NCBI RefSeq assembly: GCF_035961655.1
Contig: NZ_CP108393.1
Location: 7,401,501-7,465,500, forward strand
Direction: 5' to 3'
Origin: Streptomyces sp. NBC_01317
GTDB lineage: Bacteria; Actinomycetota; Actinomycetes; Streptomycetales; Streptomycetaceae
Length of the DNA stretch: 64,000 bases
Below the pieces are notes generated by a model that worked only from the letters and a program-made list of their open reading frames with translations, made no database searches and was not told the origin of the DNA. The position numbers and the translations under genes were made by a program. Of this stretch, positions 9,737 through 17,753 are shown piece by piece (the first letter of the stretch is position 1; every line of letters begins with the position of its first letter).

Positions 9737-11359
9737 TCAGGGAGTGCCGCCTTCGTCCCGTCCCTCCCCCTGGGCACGCAGACCGCCCGCCGTCGCGCGT
9801 CCCTCCTCGATCCGCAGGTTGAGCCGGGTCTCCTCGCTGTCCAGCGTCTCCTGCACCCGGCGCAGCACGGTGTCGTCGATGCGGCCCGCGTCCCGGAGGG
9901 TGACCAGCCGGGCGCGTTTCACCCCGATCAGCTCCTGGCGCAGGCGCAGTTCGGTGTGGTGCGCCGGTGGTTCTGTCCCGCGCAGGCTCTCCGCGTACGA
10001 TTCCAGCTCCTCGGCGAGGTGCCGCTCGACCTCGGGCGGCGCACCGCACCCTTCCGCCCGCTCGCGCAGCGCCGCCAGCGCGCCGGCGGTCATCTCCTGG
10101 CGCGCCAGCAGTTCCTCGCCGGCCTCGGTGGGGTCCGGGGACAGCCGTGACCACCGGATCACGGCAGGCAGGGTCTGCCCCTGGAGCAGCAGGGTCGCCA
10201 CGATGACCACGGCCGTCACGAAGACGATCACGTTCCGGTCCGCCAGCCTCGTCCCGTCGGCCGCCAGGGTCGGTACGGCGAGCGCGGCCGCCAGGGACAC
10301 CCCGCCCCGTACCCCGCCCCAGGCGACCGGCATGCGCTGCCGGGCGCCGATCCGGCGGGCCCGCTGCTGCGGGCGCCGGTCCACTGCCCGGATCAGGTAC
10401 GGCGTGGTGTGCAGGTACACCAGCCGGGTGAGGATCACCGCTCCCGTGACCGCCGCCGCGAGGGCGACCACATCGCCCTGGCCGAGCGTGGGAAGCGACC
10501 CGATCACGTCGGGCAGTTGCAGGCCGACCAGCACGAACAGCGACCCGTTGAGGAGGAACGTGGTGACCTGCCAGAACGCGAAGCTCTGGACGCGGGTGCT
10601 CGCGGGCATCAGCAGGGGACTCGCCCTGCTGACGATCAGCCCGCACACCACCACGGCCAGTACGCCCGACACGTCGGCCAGCTCCGCCGGGACGTAGACG
10701 GCGAACGGCGTGAGGACACTGATCCCGCTCTCGATCGTGCTGTCGTGGGTCCTGCGCCGGGCGGCCAGCACGAGCAGCGCGACCGCCGCGCCGATCGCCG
10801 CCCCGCCCACGTACGACAGGACGAACCGCAGGATCGCCCCGCCCCACTGGAAGGAGTGCTCGCCGGTGGCGATCTCCACGGCCACCGCGAAGACGGCCAG
10901 CGCCGTACCGTCGTTGACCAGGCTCTCGGCCCGCATGGTGGTGAGCGTCCTGCGTGGCATGCCACGAGCCACGCTCGCGACCGCCGTCGCGTCCGTGGGC
11001 GCCAGTACGGCGCCCAGGACGAACGCCAGCGGCCAGGCCATGCCGAAGCCGTGCGCGGTGGCCGCCACGGTCACCGCGGTGGTCAGCACCAGTCCCACCG
11101 CGAGCAGGACGATGACCCGCAGGTTGGCCAGGATCTGGTGGAGCGAGATCTTCAGGGACTCCGCGTACAGCAGCGGCGGCAGGAAGATCAGCAGGATGAG
11201 GTCCGACGACAGGTGCACGTGGCGGAACTCGGGGATGAGCCCGACCAGTACGCCGCCCAGGAGCAGGGCCACCGGCTCACTGACGTGCAGGCGGCGGGAC
11301 ACCCAGGTCAGCAGCAGAACGGTCGTCACCAGGACGAGGGCGATCTCCAGTCCCGCCAT
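9737..11359 (-). CDS. Na+/H+ antiporter, CPA1/NhaP family
   Basis: A 540-aa inner-membrane cation/proton exchanger with about 12 hydrophobic helices in the first 400 residues. The CPA1 signatures LAPTDATAVASVARG (about 105-120) and ESLVNDGTALAVF (about 135-147) contain the Asp and Asn-Asp residues of the ion-binding site. The remaining 140 residues are a hydrophilic, Glu/Arg-rich helical cytoplasmic tail. The open frame extends much further upstream (to 12085) but overlaps the opposite-strand VOC gene. The ATG at 11359, with GGGAG 9 nt upstream, begins directly with the first membrane helix (MAGLEIALVLVTTVLLL) and is chosen. Likely role: pH or sodium homeostasis. Confidence 0.92.
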   Translation of the reverse strand: MAGLEIALVLVTTVLLLTWVSRRLHVSEPVALLLGGVLVGLIPEFRHVHLSSDLILLIFLPPLLYAESLKISLHQILANLRVIVLLAVGLVLTTAVTVAATAHGFGMAWPLAFVLGAVLAPTDATAVASVARGMPRRTLTTMRAESLVNDGTALAVFAVAVEIATGEHSFQWGGAILRFVLSYVGGAAIGAAVALLVLAARRRTHDSTIESGISVLTPFAVYVPAELADVSGVLAVVVCGLIVSRASPLLMPASTRVQSFAFWQVTTFLLNGSLFVLVGLQLPDVIGSLPTLGQGDVVALAAAVTGAVILTRLVYLHTTPYLIRAVDRRPQQRARRIGARQRMPVAWGGVRGGVSLAAALAVPTLAADGTRLADRNVIVFVTAVVIVATLLLQGQTLPAVIRWSRLSPDPTEAGEELLARQEMTAGALAALRERAEGCGAPPEVERHLAEELESYAESLRGTEPPAHHTELRLRQELIGVKRARLVTLRDAGRIDDTVLRRVQETLDSEETRLNLRIEEGRATAGGLRAQGEGRDEGGTP

Positions 11360-11500
11360 CGAGCGGTCTCCCGTTCTGCGCCACAGCTGTCGTGAGTCGA
11401 TTTGTCCCGATACCGTATCGCGATGAGTTCCGGCCGCCGCGACGGTCACTACGGACAGCGGACATCGGTCGCGCGCCATCGACGCCACGAGGAGGCGGTC

Positions 11501-11974
11501 ATGCCCCGTATCACTCCCAGTCTCTGGTTCGACACCCAGGGCGAGGAAGCTGCCGAGTTCTACGTCTCGGTCTTTCCGAACTCGAAGATCAAGAACATCT
11601 CCTACTACGGCGAGGCCGGTCCGGGTGAGGCGGGCACGGTGCTGACCGTCGAGTTCGTGCTCGACGGTCAGGAGTACCTCGCGATCAACGGCGGTCCCCA
11701 GTTCACCTTCGACGAGGCGGTCTCCTTCGCGATCGACTGCGCCGACCAGGCGGAGATCGACTACTACTGGGACAAGCTCTCCGACGGCGGCGAGGAAGGC
11801 CCCTGCGGCTGGCTCAAGGACCGGTACGGCCTGTCGTGGCAGGTGGTCCCGGCGGCGATGGCTGAGCTGATGAACGACCCGGACCAGTCGCGCGCGCAAC
11901 GGGCCATGAAGGCGATGTTCGGCATGAAGAAGCTCGACATCGCCGCGCTGTACGCGGCCGCCGACGAGGACTGA
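11501..11974 (+). CDS. VOC-fold PhnB/3-dmu-9_3-mt-like protein
   Basis: A 157-aa protein starting MPRITPSLWFDTQGEEAAEFYVSVFP, the typical opening of the PhnB / '3-demethylubiquinone-9 3-methyltransferase' branch (PF06983) of the vicinal-oxygen-chelate fold. Other family marks are FTFDEAVSF, EIDYYWDKLSDGG and CGWLKDRYGLSWQVVP. Despite the old family name, no methyltransferase activity should be assumed. The start is fixed by GAGGAGG (11489-11495) six bases before the ATG. It is divergent from the antiporter gene, and the function is unknown. Confidence 0.85.
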   Translation: MPRITPSLWFDTQGEEAAEFYVSVFPNSKIKNISYYGEAGPGEAGTVLTVEFVLDGQEYLAINGGPQFTFDEAVSFAIDCADQAEIDYYWDKLSDGGEEGPCGWLKDRYGLSWQVVPAAMAELMNDPDQSRAQRAMKAMFGMKKLDIAALYAAADED

Positions 11975-12067
11975 GCGGGCGCACGGCACGGCGGGGCCGG
12001 GCAGAGGGCGCCGGGCAGGGCAGGCGTACCGGGAAAGGAGATCGCGTACCGGGAACGGCTCCAAGGG

Positions 12068-12096
12068 TTGACAGTGGTCAGTCATGAAGACACTCT
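12068..12096 (+). promoter_or_regulatory. Candidate promoter of the GH3 gene
   Basis: A perfect -35 hexamer TTGACA (12068-12073), a 17-nt spacer and a weak -10 CACTCT (12091-12096) lie just upstream of a LacI-type palindrome and about 140 nt before the GH3 start. The -10 match is poor, so the exact start point is uncertain. Confidence 0.45.
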
Positions 12097-12100
12097 CGCG

Positions 12101-12114
12101 GGAGAGCGCTCTCC
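12101..12114. promoter_or_regulatory. LacI-family-type operator palindrome (GGAGAGCGCTCTCC)
   Basis: A perfect 14-bp palindrome centred on CG, with the GAGCGCTC core seen in Streptomyces sugar-utilisation operators. The known CebR box TGGGAGCGCTCCCA shares the same core. It lies directly after the candidate promoter, where a bound repressor would block transcription of the secreted glycosidase. The cognate repressor is not in the window. Confidence 0.65.
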
Positions 12115-12134
12115 GTGGTCATTTCCGACCACGG
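12113..12134. promoter_or_regulatory. Inverted repeat abutting the GH3 operator
   Basis: CCGTGGTC-N6-GACCACGG, perfect 8-bp arms, overlaps the last 2 bp of the palindrome at 12101-12114. It could be a second operator or an RNA hairpin in the leader. No family is assigned. Confidence 0.45.
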
Positions 12135-12234
12135 AGCGATGAGTCCTGAGTCACCGACAGCCGCCCCGCACGCGCCGTCGCCGACCGTGCCCCGGCGTTG
12201 TGGTGGAGAGGCATCACAACCCGTGGAGACCCGC

Positions 12235-15200
12235 ATGCGCCTCCTGTCCTCGTTACTGCGAACCGTCCGGCGCCGCAGACCGCTGATCGCGGTGGCCGTC
12301 GCGATGAGCCTCGCGATGGGCGGTGCCGCCGCCACCTCGGCCGGCACCGCCCAAGCGGCCGACACCCTGCTGTCGCAGGGCAAGGCCGTCACCACCTCCT
12401 CGACCGAGAACGCCGGAACCCCCGCCTCCGCGGCGGTCGACGGGGACGCGGGGACCCGCTGGTCCAGCGCCGCCGCCGACCCGCAGTGGCTCCGGGTCGA
12501 CCTCGGCGCCACCGCCACCATCAGCTCCGTCGTCCTCAACTGGGAGACGGCGTACGCCACGTCGTTCAAGATCCAGGTCTCGGGCGACGACCAGAACTGG
12601 ACCGACATCCACTCAACGACCACCGGCCCCGGCGGCAACCAGACGATCGCCGTCAACGGATCCGGGCGTTATGTGCGGGTGTACGGCACCGCCCGCGCCA
12701 CCGGCTACGGCTACTCCCTCTGGGAGTTCCAGGTGTACGGCACAGCGGGCGGCGGTGGCGGGGGCCCCACCCCCACCGGCACGCCCATCTCCGCCTACAA
12801 GCAGGTGTCCGCGTCGACCTGGGAGGGCGCCAACGCGCCCGCGGCGGCCCTCGACGGGCGGACCGACACCCGGTGGTCGAGCCAGTTCGCCGACAACCAG
12901 TGGTTGCAGGTGGACCTCGGCGGAACGGCCACGATCACCGGGGTCGAGCTGAACTGGGAATCCGCGTTCGCCTCCAGCTATCGCGTCGAGCTGTCCGACG
13001 ACGGCACGAACTGGACCACGGTCCACACCACCACCACGGGGAAGGGCGGCGTCGAGCGCCCTGCCGTCACCGGTAAGGCCCGGTACGTACGGCTGTTCGC
13101 CACGACGCGCGCCACCGGCTACGGCGTCTCGCTCTGGGAGTTCCAGGTCTTCGGGTCCGTCGACAGCTCCGCCGCCACCGCGCCGCTGCTGTCCCCGCCC
13201 ACCAAGGCCCCCGGCACCCTCAACCAGTTCGCGCTCTCCGCGCCGGCCGACCGGGCCATGATCACGAGCACCCGCAGGCCCGCCTTCTCCTGGGCGGCCG
13301 TCGCCGGGGCCGCCCGCTACGAGGTGTGGCTCAACGTCAGCCGTACCGACTACGACTTCACCGCGTCGGGCAACCTCCTCGACCTGTACACCAAGGTCGC
13401 CGAGCCCACCGGCACCACGTACGCGCCCTCCTGGGACATCACCGACCGGTGGACCTACAAGTGGTACGTCGTCGCGGTGAGCGGCTCCGGGGCGAAGACC
13501 ACCTCCAACATCCGTACCTTCAGCGTCTACAAGCCCGACATCGAGACCGTCAGTGACGGGGTCGGCCTCGTCAACGGCGCGCGGGATCTCAACAAGAACG
13601 GGACACTCGAACCGTACGAGGACTGGCGCCAGCCGGTCGAGACCCGGGTCAGCGATCTCCTCGGCAGGATGACGCCGGAGGAGAAGGCGTACCAGATGTT
13701 CTACAACGTCCAGTCGTTCCCGCGCTCCGGCTGGCACTTCGGCCCCGCGCAACCGGGCGACCTGCACGACATCCTGCTCTCCACGGCCGCCACCCGGCTC
13801 GGCATCCCGCCGGTCTCCGCCGGCGACACCACCGCCGGCTACCAGACCACGTACCCGCTCCAGAGCACGCTGGGCGCGAGCAAGGACTACCCGCTCGACT
13901 ACCAACTCGGCGACATGCAGCGCAAGGAGCAGCTGGAGGTCGGCGCGCGCGGCACCCTCTCACCGCTCGCGGAGGTCGGCACCAAGGTGCTCTACCCCCG
14001 CATCCAGGAGGGCGGCGGCGAGAACGCCGACGCCGTCGGCGCGCAGCTGCGGGCGCTGGTGGCCGGACTCCAGGGCGGGCCCGAGCTGAACCCCGCCTCC
14101 GTCCTCGCGACCGTCAAGCACTGGCCCGGTGAAGGGGCCGGCGGCGAGGCGGGCATCGTCTACGACGGGGTCACCATCAAGTACCACATGATCCCGTTCC
14201 GGGCGGCGATGGAGGCCGGGGCCGTCAACATCATGCCCGGCTACGCGGGCAGTTCGTTCCTCGACCCGGGTGGTCCCGGCGCGGGCGACAGCGCCAAGAT
14301 CCTCGCGTACCTGCGCCAGAACCTCGGTTACACGGGCCTCATCACCACCGACTGGCTGCCGTCCGGCGCCTGGGTGAACGCGGCCAACGCCGGGTCCGAC
14401 GTGATGGGCGGGGCCGACCCGGGCGCGGCCGGCTTCACCATGGCGGGCTTCCAGCAGCAGGTCCCGATCGCGCGGATCAACGACGCGGTGACCCGGATCC
14501 TGCGGCTCAAGTTCCAACTGGGCGTCTTCGACCGGCCGTACGGCGATCCGGTCAACGGCCCCTACCGTTTCCACCAGCCGAGCTACGTGGCTCTCGCCAA
14601 CAAGGCGGCGCGCGAGTCCAACACCCTGCTCAAGAACAACGGCGTCCTGCCGGTCAGGCTCAACCGGGGCGACAACATCGTCGTCGCGGGCGCCCGGGCC
14701 ACGGACGGCGCCGCGTGCTGCATCTGGTCCAGCTACTTCCACCCCAACTACGGTTCGCAGACCACCCTGGAGGCGATCAGGGCGAGAGCCGCGACCGCCG
14801 GGGTCAACGTCTACCAGGACAGCGGTCCCGCGCCGAAGCTGGCGGTCGTGGCCGTGGGGGAGCCGTCGTACACCCACGCCACCTCGTGGCCGAACACCCA
14901 GCCCCATCTGCCGGCCGATCAACTCGCCCTGATCCAGAACTTCAAGAATCAGGGGATCCCGGTGGTCGTGGTGCTCACTCTGCCGCGGCCGATCGTGATC
15001 AGCGAGTGGAACGGGCTCGCGGACGCCATCGTGGTCACCTACCGGGGCGGCGAGGAAGTGGGACCGGCCACGGCCTCCCTGCTCTTCGGCGACTACACCC
15101 CGCGCGGGAAGCTTCCGTGGCAGATGCCGAGGAGCCTGGACCAGGTCCTCAAGCCCGGCGGCGGTGACGTCCAGGCGGACGCCAACGAGAAGTGGGACCT

Positions 15201-15333
15201 GCCGTACGACCTCGGCGCGACCGACGCCGAACGGGCGGACATCCGCGCGAAGATCGACGCGGGCCAGCCGGTGCCGCCCACGTACGGGAATCCGCTCTAT
15301 CAGTACGGGGCGGGGCTGACGGGCTGGAACTAG
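12235..15333 (+). CDS. Secreted GH3 glycoside hydrolase with two discoidin (F5/8C) domains
   Basis: A 1032-aa exported enzyme. It starts with a signal peptide (RRRRPLIAVAVAMSLAMGG, cleavage after AQAAD). Two F5/8-type C / CBM32-like domains follow (about residues 40-165 and 185-310), each with a 'TRWSS..DxQWLxVDLG' strand. A fibronectin-like linker (about 325-430) leads to a glycoside hydrolase family 3 core (about 440-1030). The GH3 nucleophile is most likely Asp706 in LITTDWLPSGAW. GH3 enzymes release beta-linked sugars such as glucose or xylose; the exact substrate is open. The ATG at 12235 has GGAG 6 nt upstream and begins the signal peptide, whereas the longer frame from 12115 would bury it. 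The operator pair upstream suggests sugar-dependent repression. Confidence 0.9.
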   Translation: MRLLSSLLRTVRRRRPLIAVAVAMSLAMGGAAATSAGTAQAADTLLSQGKAVTTSSTENAGTPASAAVDGDAGTRWSSAAADPQWLRVDLGATATISSVVLNWETAYATSFKIQVSGDDQNWTDIHSTTTGPGGNQTIAVNGSGRYVRVYGTARATGYGYSLWEFQVYGTAGGGGGGPTPTGTPISAYKQVSASTWEGANAPAAALDGRTDTRWSSQFADNQWLQVDLGGTATITGVELNWESAFASSYRVELSDDGTNWTTVHTTTTGKGGVERPAVTGKARYVRLFATTRATGYGVSLWEFQVFGSVDSSAATAPLLSPPTKAPGTLNQFALSAPADRAMITSTRRPAFSWAAVAGAARYEVWLNVSRTDYDFTASGNLLDLYTKVAEPTGTTYAPSWDITDRWTYKWYVVAVSGSGAKTTSNIRTFSVYKPDIETVSDGVGLVNGARDLNKNGTLEPYEDWRQPVETRVSDLLGRMTPEEKAYQMFYNVQSFPRSGWHFGPAQPGDLHDILLSTAATRLGIPPVSAGDTTAGYQTTYPLQSTLGASKDYPLDYQLGDMQRKEQLEVGARGTLSPLAEVGTKVLYPRIQEGGGENADAVGAQLRALVAGLQGGPELNPASVLATVKHWPGEGAGGEAGIVYDGVTIKYHMIPFRAAMEAGAVNIMPGYAGSSFLDPGGPGAGDSAKILAYLRQNLGYTGLITTDWLPSGAWVNAANAGSDVMGGADPGAAGFTMAGFQQQVPIARINDAVTRILRLKFQLGVFDRPYGDPVNGPYRFHQPSYVALANKAARESNTLLKNNGVLPVRLNRGDNIVVAGARATDGAACCIWSSYFHPNYGSQTTLEAIRARAATAGVNVYQDSGPAPKLAVVAVGEPSYTHATSWPNTQPHLPADQLALIQNFKNQGIPVVVVLTLPRPIVISEWNGLADAIVVTYRGGEEVGPATASLLFGDYTPRGKLPWQMPRSLDQVLKPGGGDVQADANEKWDLPYDLGATDAERADIRAKIDAGQPVPPTYGNPLYQYGAGLTGWN

Positions 15334-15357
15334 CGCGCCGCTCCTCGCGGACAGGGC

Positions 15358-16836
15358 TCAGGCCTCAGGGCTGCCCTGGGGTGTGTCCGTGATCCCGGCC
15401 GGGTCGGCTGCCAGGGTCGGCTCGGCCGGGATCCAGCGGTGCGATCCGGTGTCGTATTCATAGGCGGGGCGGCCCCGGAGACCGCTCGTACGGAACGGCT
15501 TCCCGTGGTCGTCGATGCGTACGGTCCCGGAGCGCGCCCCGCTGCTCCACTCCAGCTCCAGGTACCACGCGCAGTCGCAGGTGACCGCACGGCCGGTGGC
15601 CAGCAGGATCTCGGGATCCGTGGCCGACACCCGGTAGGGGAAGGAGACGGCGGGGATCGGTTCGCCCGCGTCGTTGCCCGCCTTGGAGCGGGCGAGGGGG
15701 CGGGACGCGTCGAGGTCGATGTCGAACAGGCGGGGGGTGAGGGAGCCGCCGCAACCGGGGCTCATGTGGTACGTGCGGTACGGCAGCGGTGTCCGCTTCG
15801 CCGCGATCCGGACGTGCAGGGCCTGGAGGACCACCGCCGTGTCGCTCTTGCCCTGCACAGTGACGCGCACGCTGCTCTCCCCGGCGTCCACCGCGCCGAC
15901 CGACCGGGCCCAGGGCTCGGCGTCGGCCTCGGTGGGGGGCGGGGGGACGGCGGAGGGGGCGCGGTTGACGAGGAAGGCGTGGCCGCAACCGCCTTCCCAG
16001 ACGTAGCGGTTGGTGCTCCAGGTGAAGGGGGTGCCGCTGTCGTTGCCTCCACCGGTGTTTCCGCTTCCGCCGCCGCCCTTGGTGCCCGACGACGGACCGG
16101 ACGGCTTCTTGCCGGCCGTGGTCCCCGGGCGGGGGTTCTTCGTCTGCTTCGGATCACCCGAACGGGGGGCTCCGGTGGGAGCCGTGGCCGTACCTGAGAT
16201 GCGGGGGCCCGGGGACGAGGAGGTACCGGACGTGACGCCGCCGCCCGGCGACGGCGTAGTGCCGGTGGTGGAGCCGCCGGCCGGCCGATCGGCGGCGCGC
16301 GGCCGGTCGGCCGTGGACAGGGGCGAGCGGTCGAAGGCCACGAGGAGGACAAGCGCGAGGACGGCCGCGGCGACGGCGGCGGAGCAGCCGGTACGGCGCA
16401 GGAGCCGGCGGCGGGCGGGAGGGGGCGGGTCGGGCGGGGGAGGACCGACGGTGAGGGGCTCGCTGGTGTCGGCCGATCCGCCCTCCACCTCCACTTCCCC
16501 CTCCATCTCCTTGTCGGCGCCCGCCCCCGCCCCCGCCCCGGCCCCCGCGGCCACTCCGGCCCCGGCCTCCTGACGTTTCCGGCGCTCGATGTCGGCCCGT
16601 ACCCACAGGCGGTGAAGGGCGATCAGGTCGTCGGCCTCGCAGCCGCACAGCCGCGCCAGCCGTTCGATCGGCGCGAACTCCACCGGCACCGTGCTCCCCG
16701 AGCAGTACCGGTGCAGCGTCGAGCCGCTCACCCCCACCCGGCGCGCCAGCGCACCGTAACTACGGCCCGATCCCTCCCGGATCTCACGCAGTCGTCGCGC
16801 GAACGCGTCGGTCTCCGCGTCCTTCGGCGTGCTCAC
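15358..16836 (-). CDS. XRE-family transmembrane regulator
   Basis: About 492 aa. N-terminal helix-turn-helix of the XRE/Cro type (about residues 10-75: FARRLREIREGSGRSYGALARRVGVSGSTLHRYCSG). A Gly-Ala/Glu-rich and Pro-rich linker follows, then one membrane helix (AAVAAAVLALVLLVAF), then an extracytoplasmic Thr/Ser/Pro/Gly-rich stretch and a folded C-terminal domain of about 190 residues with several Cys (CGHAF, GCGGS, CDCAWY). This cytoplasmic-HTH / outside-domain layout is common in streptomycetes. The GTG at 16836 has GGGGGAG upstream. An in-frame ATG at 16878 is possible but overlaps a likely operator half-site. Convergent with the GH3 gene (24-nt gap). Confidence 0.8.
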   Translation of the reverse strand: MSTPKDAETDAFARRLREIREGSGRSYGALARRVGVSGSTLHRYCSGSTVPVEFAPIERLARLCGCEADDLIALHRLWVRADIERRKRQEAGAGVAAGAGAGAGAGADKEMEGEVEVEGGSADTSEPLTVGPPPPDPPPPARRRLLRRTGCSAAVAAAVLALVLLVAFDRSPLSTADRPRAADRPAGGSTTGTTPSPGGGVTSGTSSSPGPRISGTATAPTGAPRSGDPKQTKNPRPGTTAGKKPSGPSSGTKGGGGSGNTGGGNDSGTPFTWSTNRYVWEGGCGHAFLVNRAPSAVPPPPTEADAEPWARSVGAVDAGESSVRVTVQGKSDTAVVLQALHVRIAAKRTPLPYRTYHMSPGCGGSLTPRLFDIDLDASRPLARSKAGNDAGEPIPAVSFPYRVSATDPEILLATGRAVTCDCAWYLELEWSSGARSGTVRIDDHGKPFRTSGLRGRPAYEYDTGSHRWIPAEPTLAADPAGITDTPQGSPEA

Positions 16837-16870
16837 AGCGTGCCCACTCCCCCCGGCCGTCACAGGACGG

Positions 16871-16931
16871 CGTTCCATCCCTACTGAAGAGACCCACGTC
16901 AAAGGGGGTGGAACGGTTCCAGCGTTCCACC
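16871..16931. promoter_or_regulatory. Operator-like repeats between XRE regulator and exported protein
   Basis: A perfect dyad GGTGGAACG-N7-CGTTCCACC (16907-16915 / 16923-16931) plus a third half-site CGTTCCATC (16871-16879) lie in the divergent gap between the XRE gene and the exported protein gene. The placement suggests autoregulation by the XRE protein. Confidence 0.5.
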
Positions 16932-17017
16932 GACGGCTCAGATGCTTGCGGCCTACGTCACGAGCCGTCGAAGCTGGTGATCGTTCAGCAGACGACGAAC
17001 ACGGGGGAAGTACTTCC

Positions 17018-17617
17018 ATGATCACCAACATGTTCCGCGCCGCCGCTCTGACCACAGCGGCCGTGGGGATGACCGTCGCCACGATCACCGCGGCCACCGC
17101 CGCTCCCGTCACACCCGCCTTCCTCTCGGCCTCCCAGCTGCCGGCCGCGAGCACGCCGTGGATCGCCGGGCCCGTGCAGTCCGGGGCGGCCGACGACTTC
17201 TGCGTCGAGGGCGTCGCACCGGACGCGAACAGCAAACACCGCGAGTTCAGGACCGACCTGGACACCGGCGCCCGGCAGACGATCACGGTCGCCGCCAGCG
17301 AGACCAAGGCGAAGGCCCTGGCGGCGAAGCTGCGCACCGCGATCGAGGGCTGCGTCGACCGCCTCAAGGCGGAGTACCCGACCCTGGAGGGCGAGGCTTT
17401 CCACCACGGCCGGATCGCCGTGGAGGAGGGCGCCGACCTCTACAGCATCGACACCGCCGACCCCGGGGTGGGCTCGACCGACATCGCGCTGTACGCGGTC
17501 GGCCGCGACGGCAAGGCGGTCACGGTGATCGGCTGGAGCCAGCTGGGCGACCTCGACGGAGCACCCCTGAACGGCTTCCGCACGACCACCCGCACGGCGG
17601 TGGCCAAGCTCTACTGA
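17018..17617 (+). CDS. Exported hypothetical protein
   Basis: A 199-aa protein with a signal peptide (MITNMFRAAALTTAAVGMTVATITAATAAP) and a mature part of about 165 residues with two Cys. It begins with an LSASQLPAASTPWIAGP segment and contains a KAKALAAKLRTAIEGCVDRLKAEYP helix, followed by a strand-rich half ending FRTTTRTAVAKLY. The layout resembles the sensor-domain-like (PknH-type, PF14032) lipoprotein/exported family, but this is only a resemblance. Start ATG 17018 with GGGGGAAG upstream. It is divergent from the XRE membrane regulator and shares its operator region, so the two probably act together. Confidence 0.8.
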   Translation: MITNMFRAAALTTAAVGMTVATITAATAAPVTPAFLSASQLPAASTPWIAGPVQSGAADDFCVEGVAPDANSKHREFRTDLDTGARQTITVAASETKAKALAAKLRTAIEGCVDRLKAEYPTLEGEAFHHGRIAVEEGADLYSIDTADPGVGSTDIALYAVGRDGKAVTVIGWSQLGDLDGAPLNGFRTTTRTAVAKLY

Positions 17618-17646
17618 GCCACCCGCCACCACACATCACAGACTGT

Positions 17647-17728
17647 CCGTCAGGATCCCCATCGGCTCCTGACGGGCACATCGGGGGAGCGAGCGGGCTC
17701 CGGACCGGACCACTCCGGCCCGGAGTCC
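17647..17728. terminator. Two hairpins between convergent genes
   Basis: CCGTCAGGA-N11-TCCTGACGG (17647-17675, perfect 9-bp stem) is followed by a G+C-rich imperfect stem (about 17697-17728, GGCTCCGGACCGGA against TCCGGCCCGGAGTCC). Their position between the convergent exported-protein and transporter genes fits a bidirectional terminator. Confidence 0.65.
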
Positions 17729-17753
17729 GCTTACCGCCACCGCGCCCCGCGCC

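Noticed and set aside
11360..12085. Upstream extension of the antiporter frame to 782 codons
   Set aside because: It overlaps the VOC gene, has no membrane segments or family match, and the ATG at 11359 has its own ribosome-binding site.
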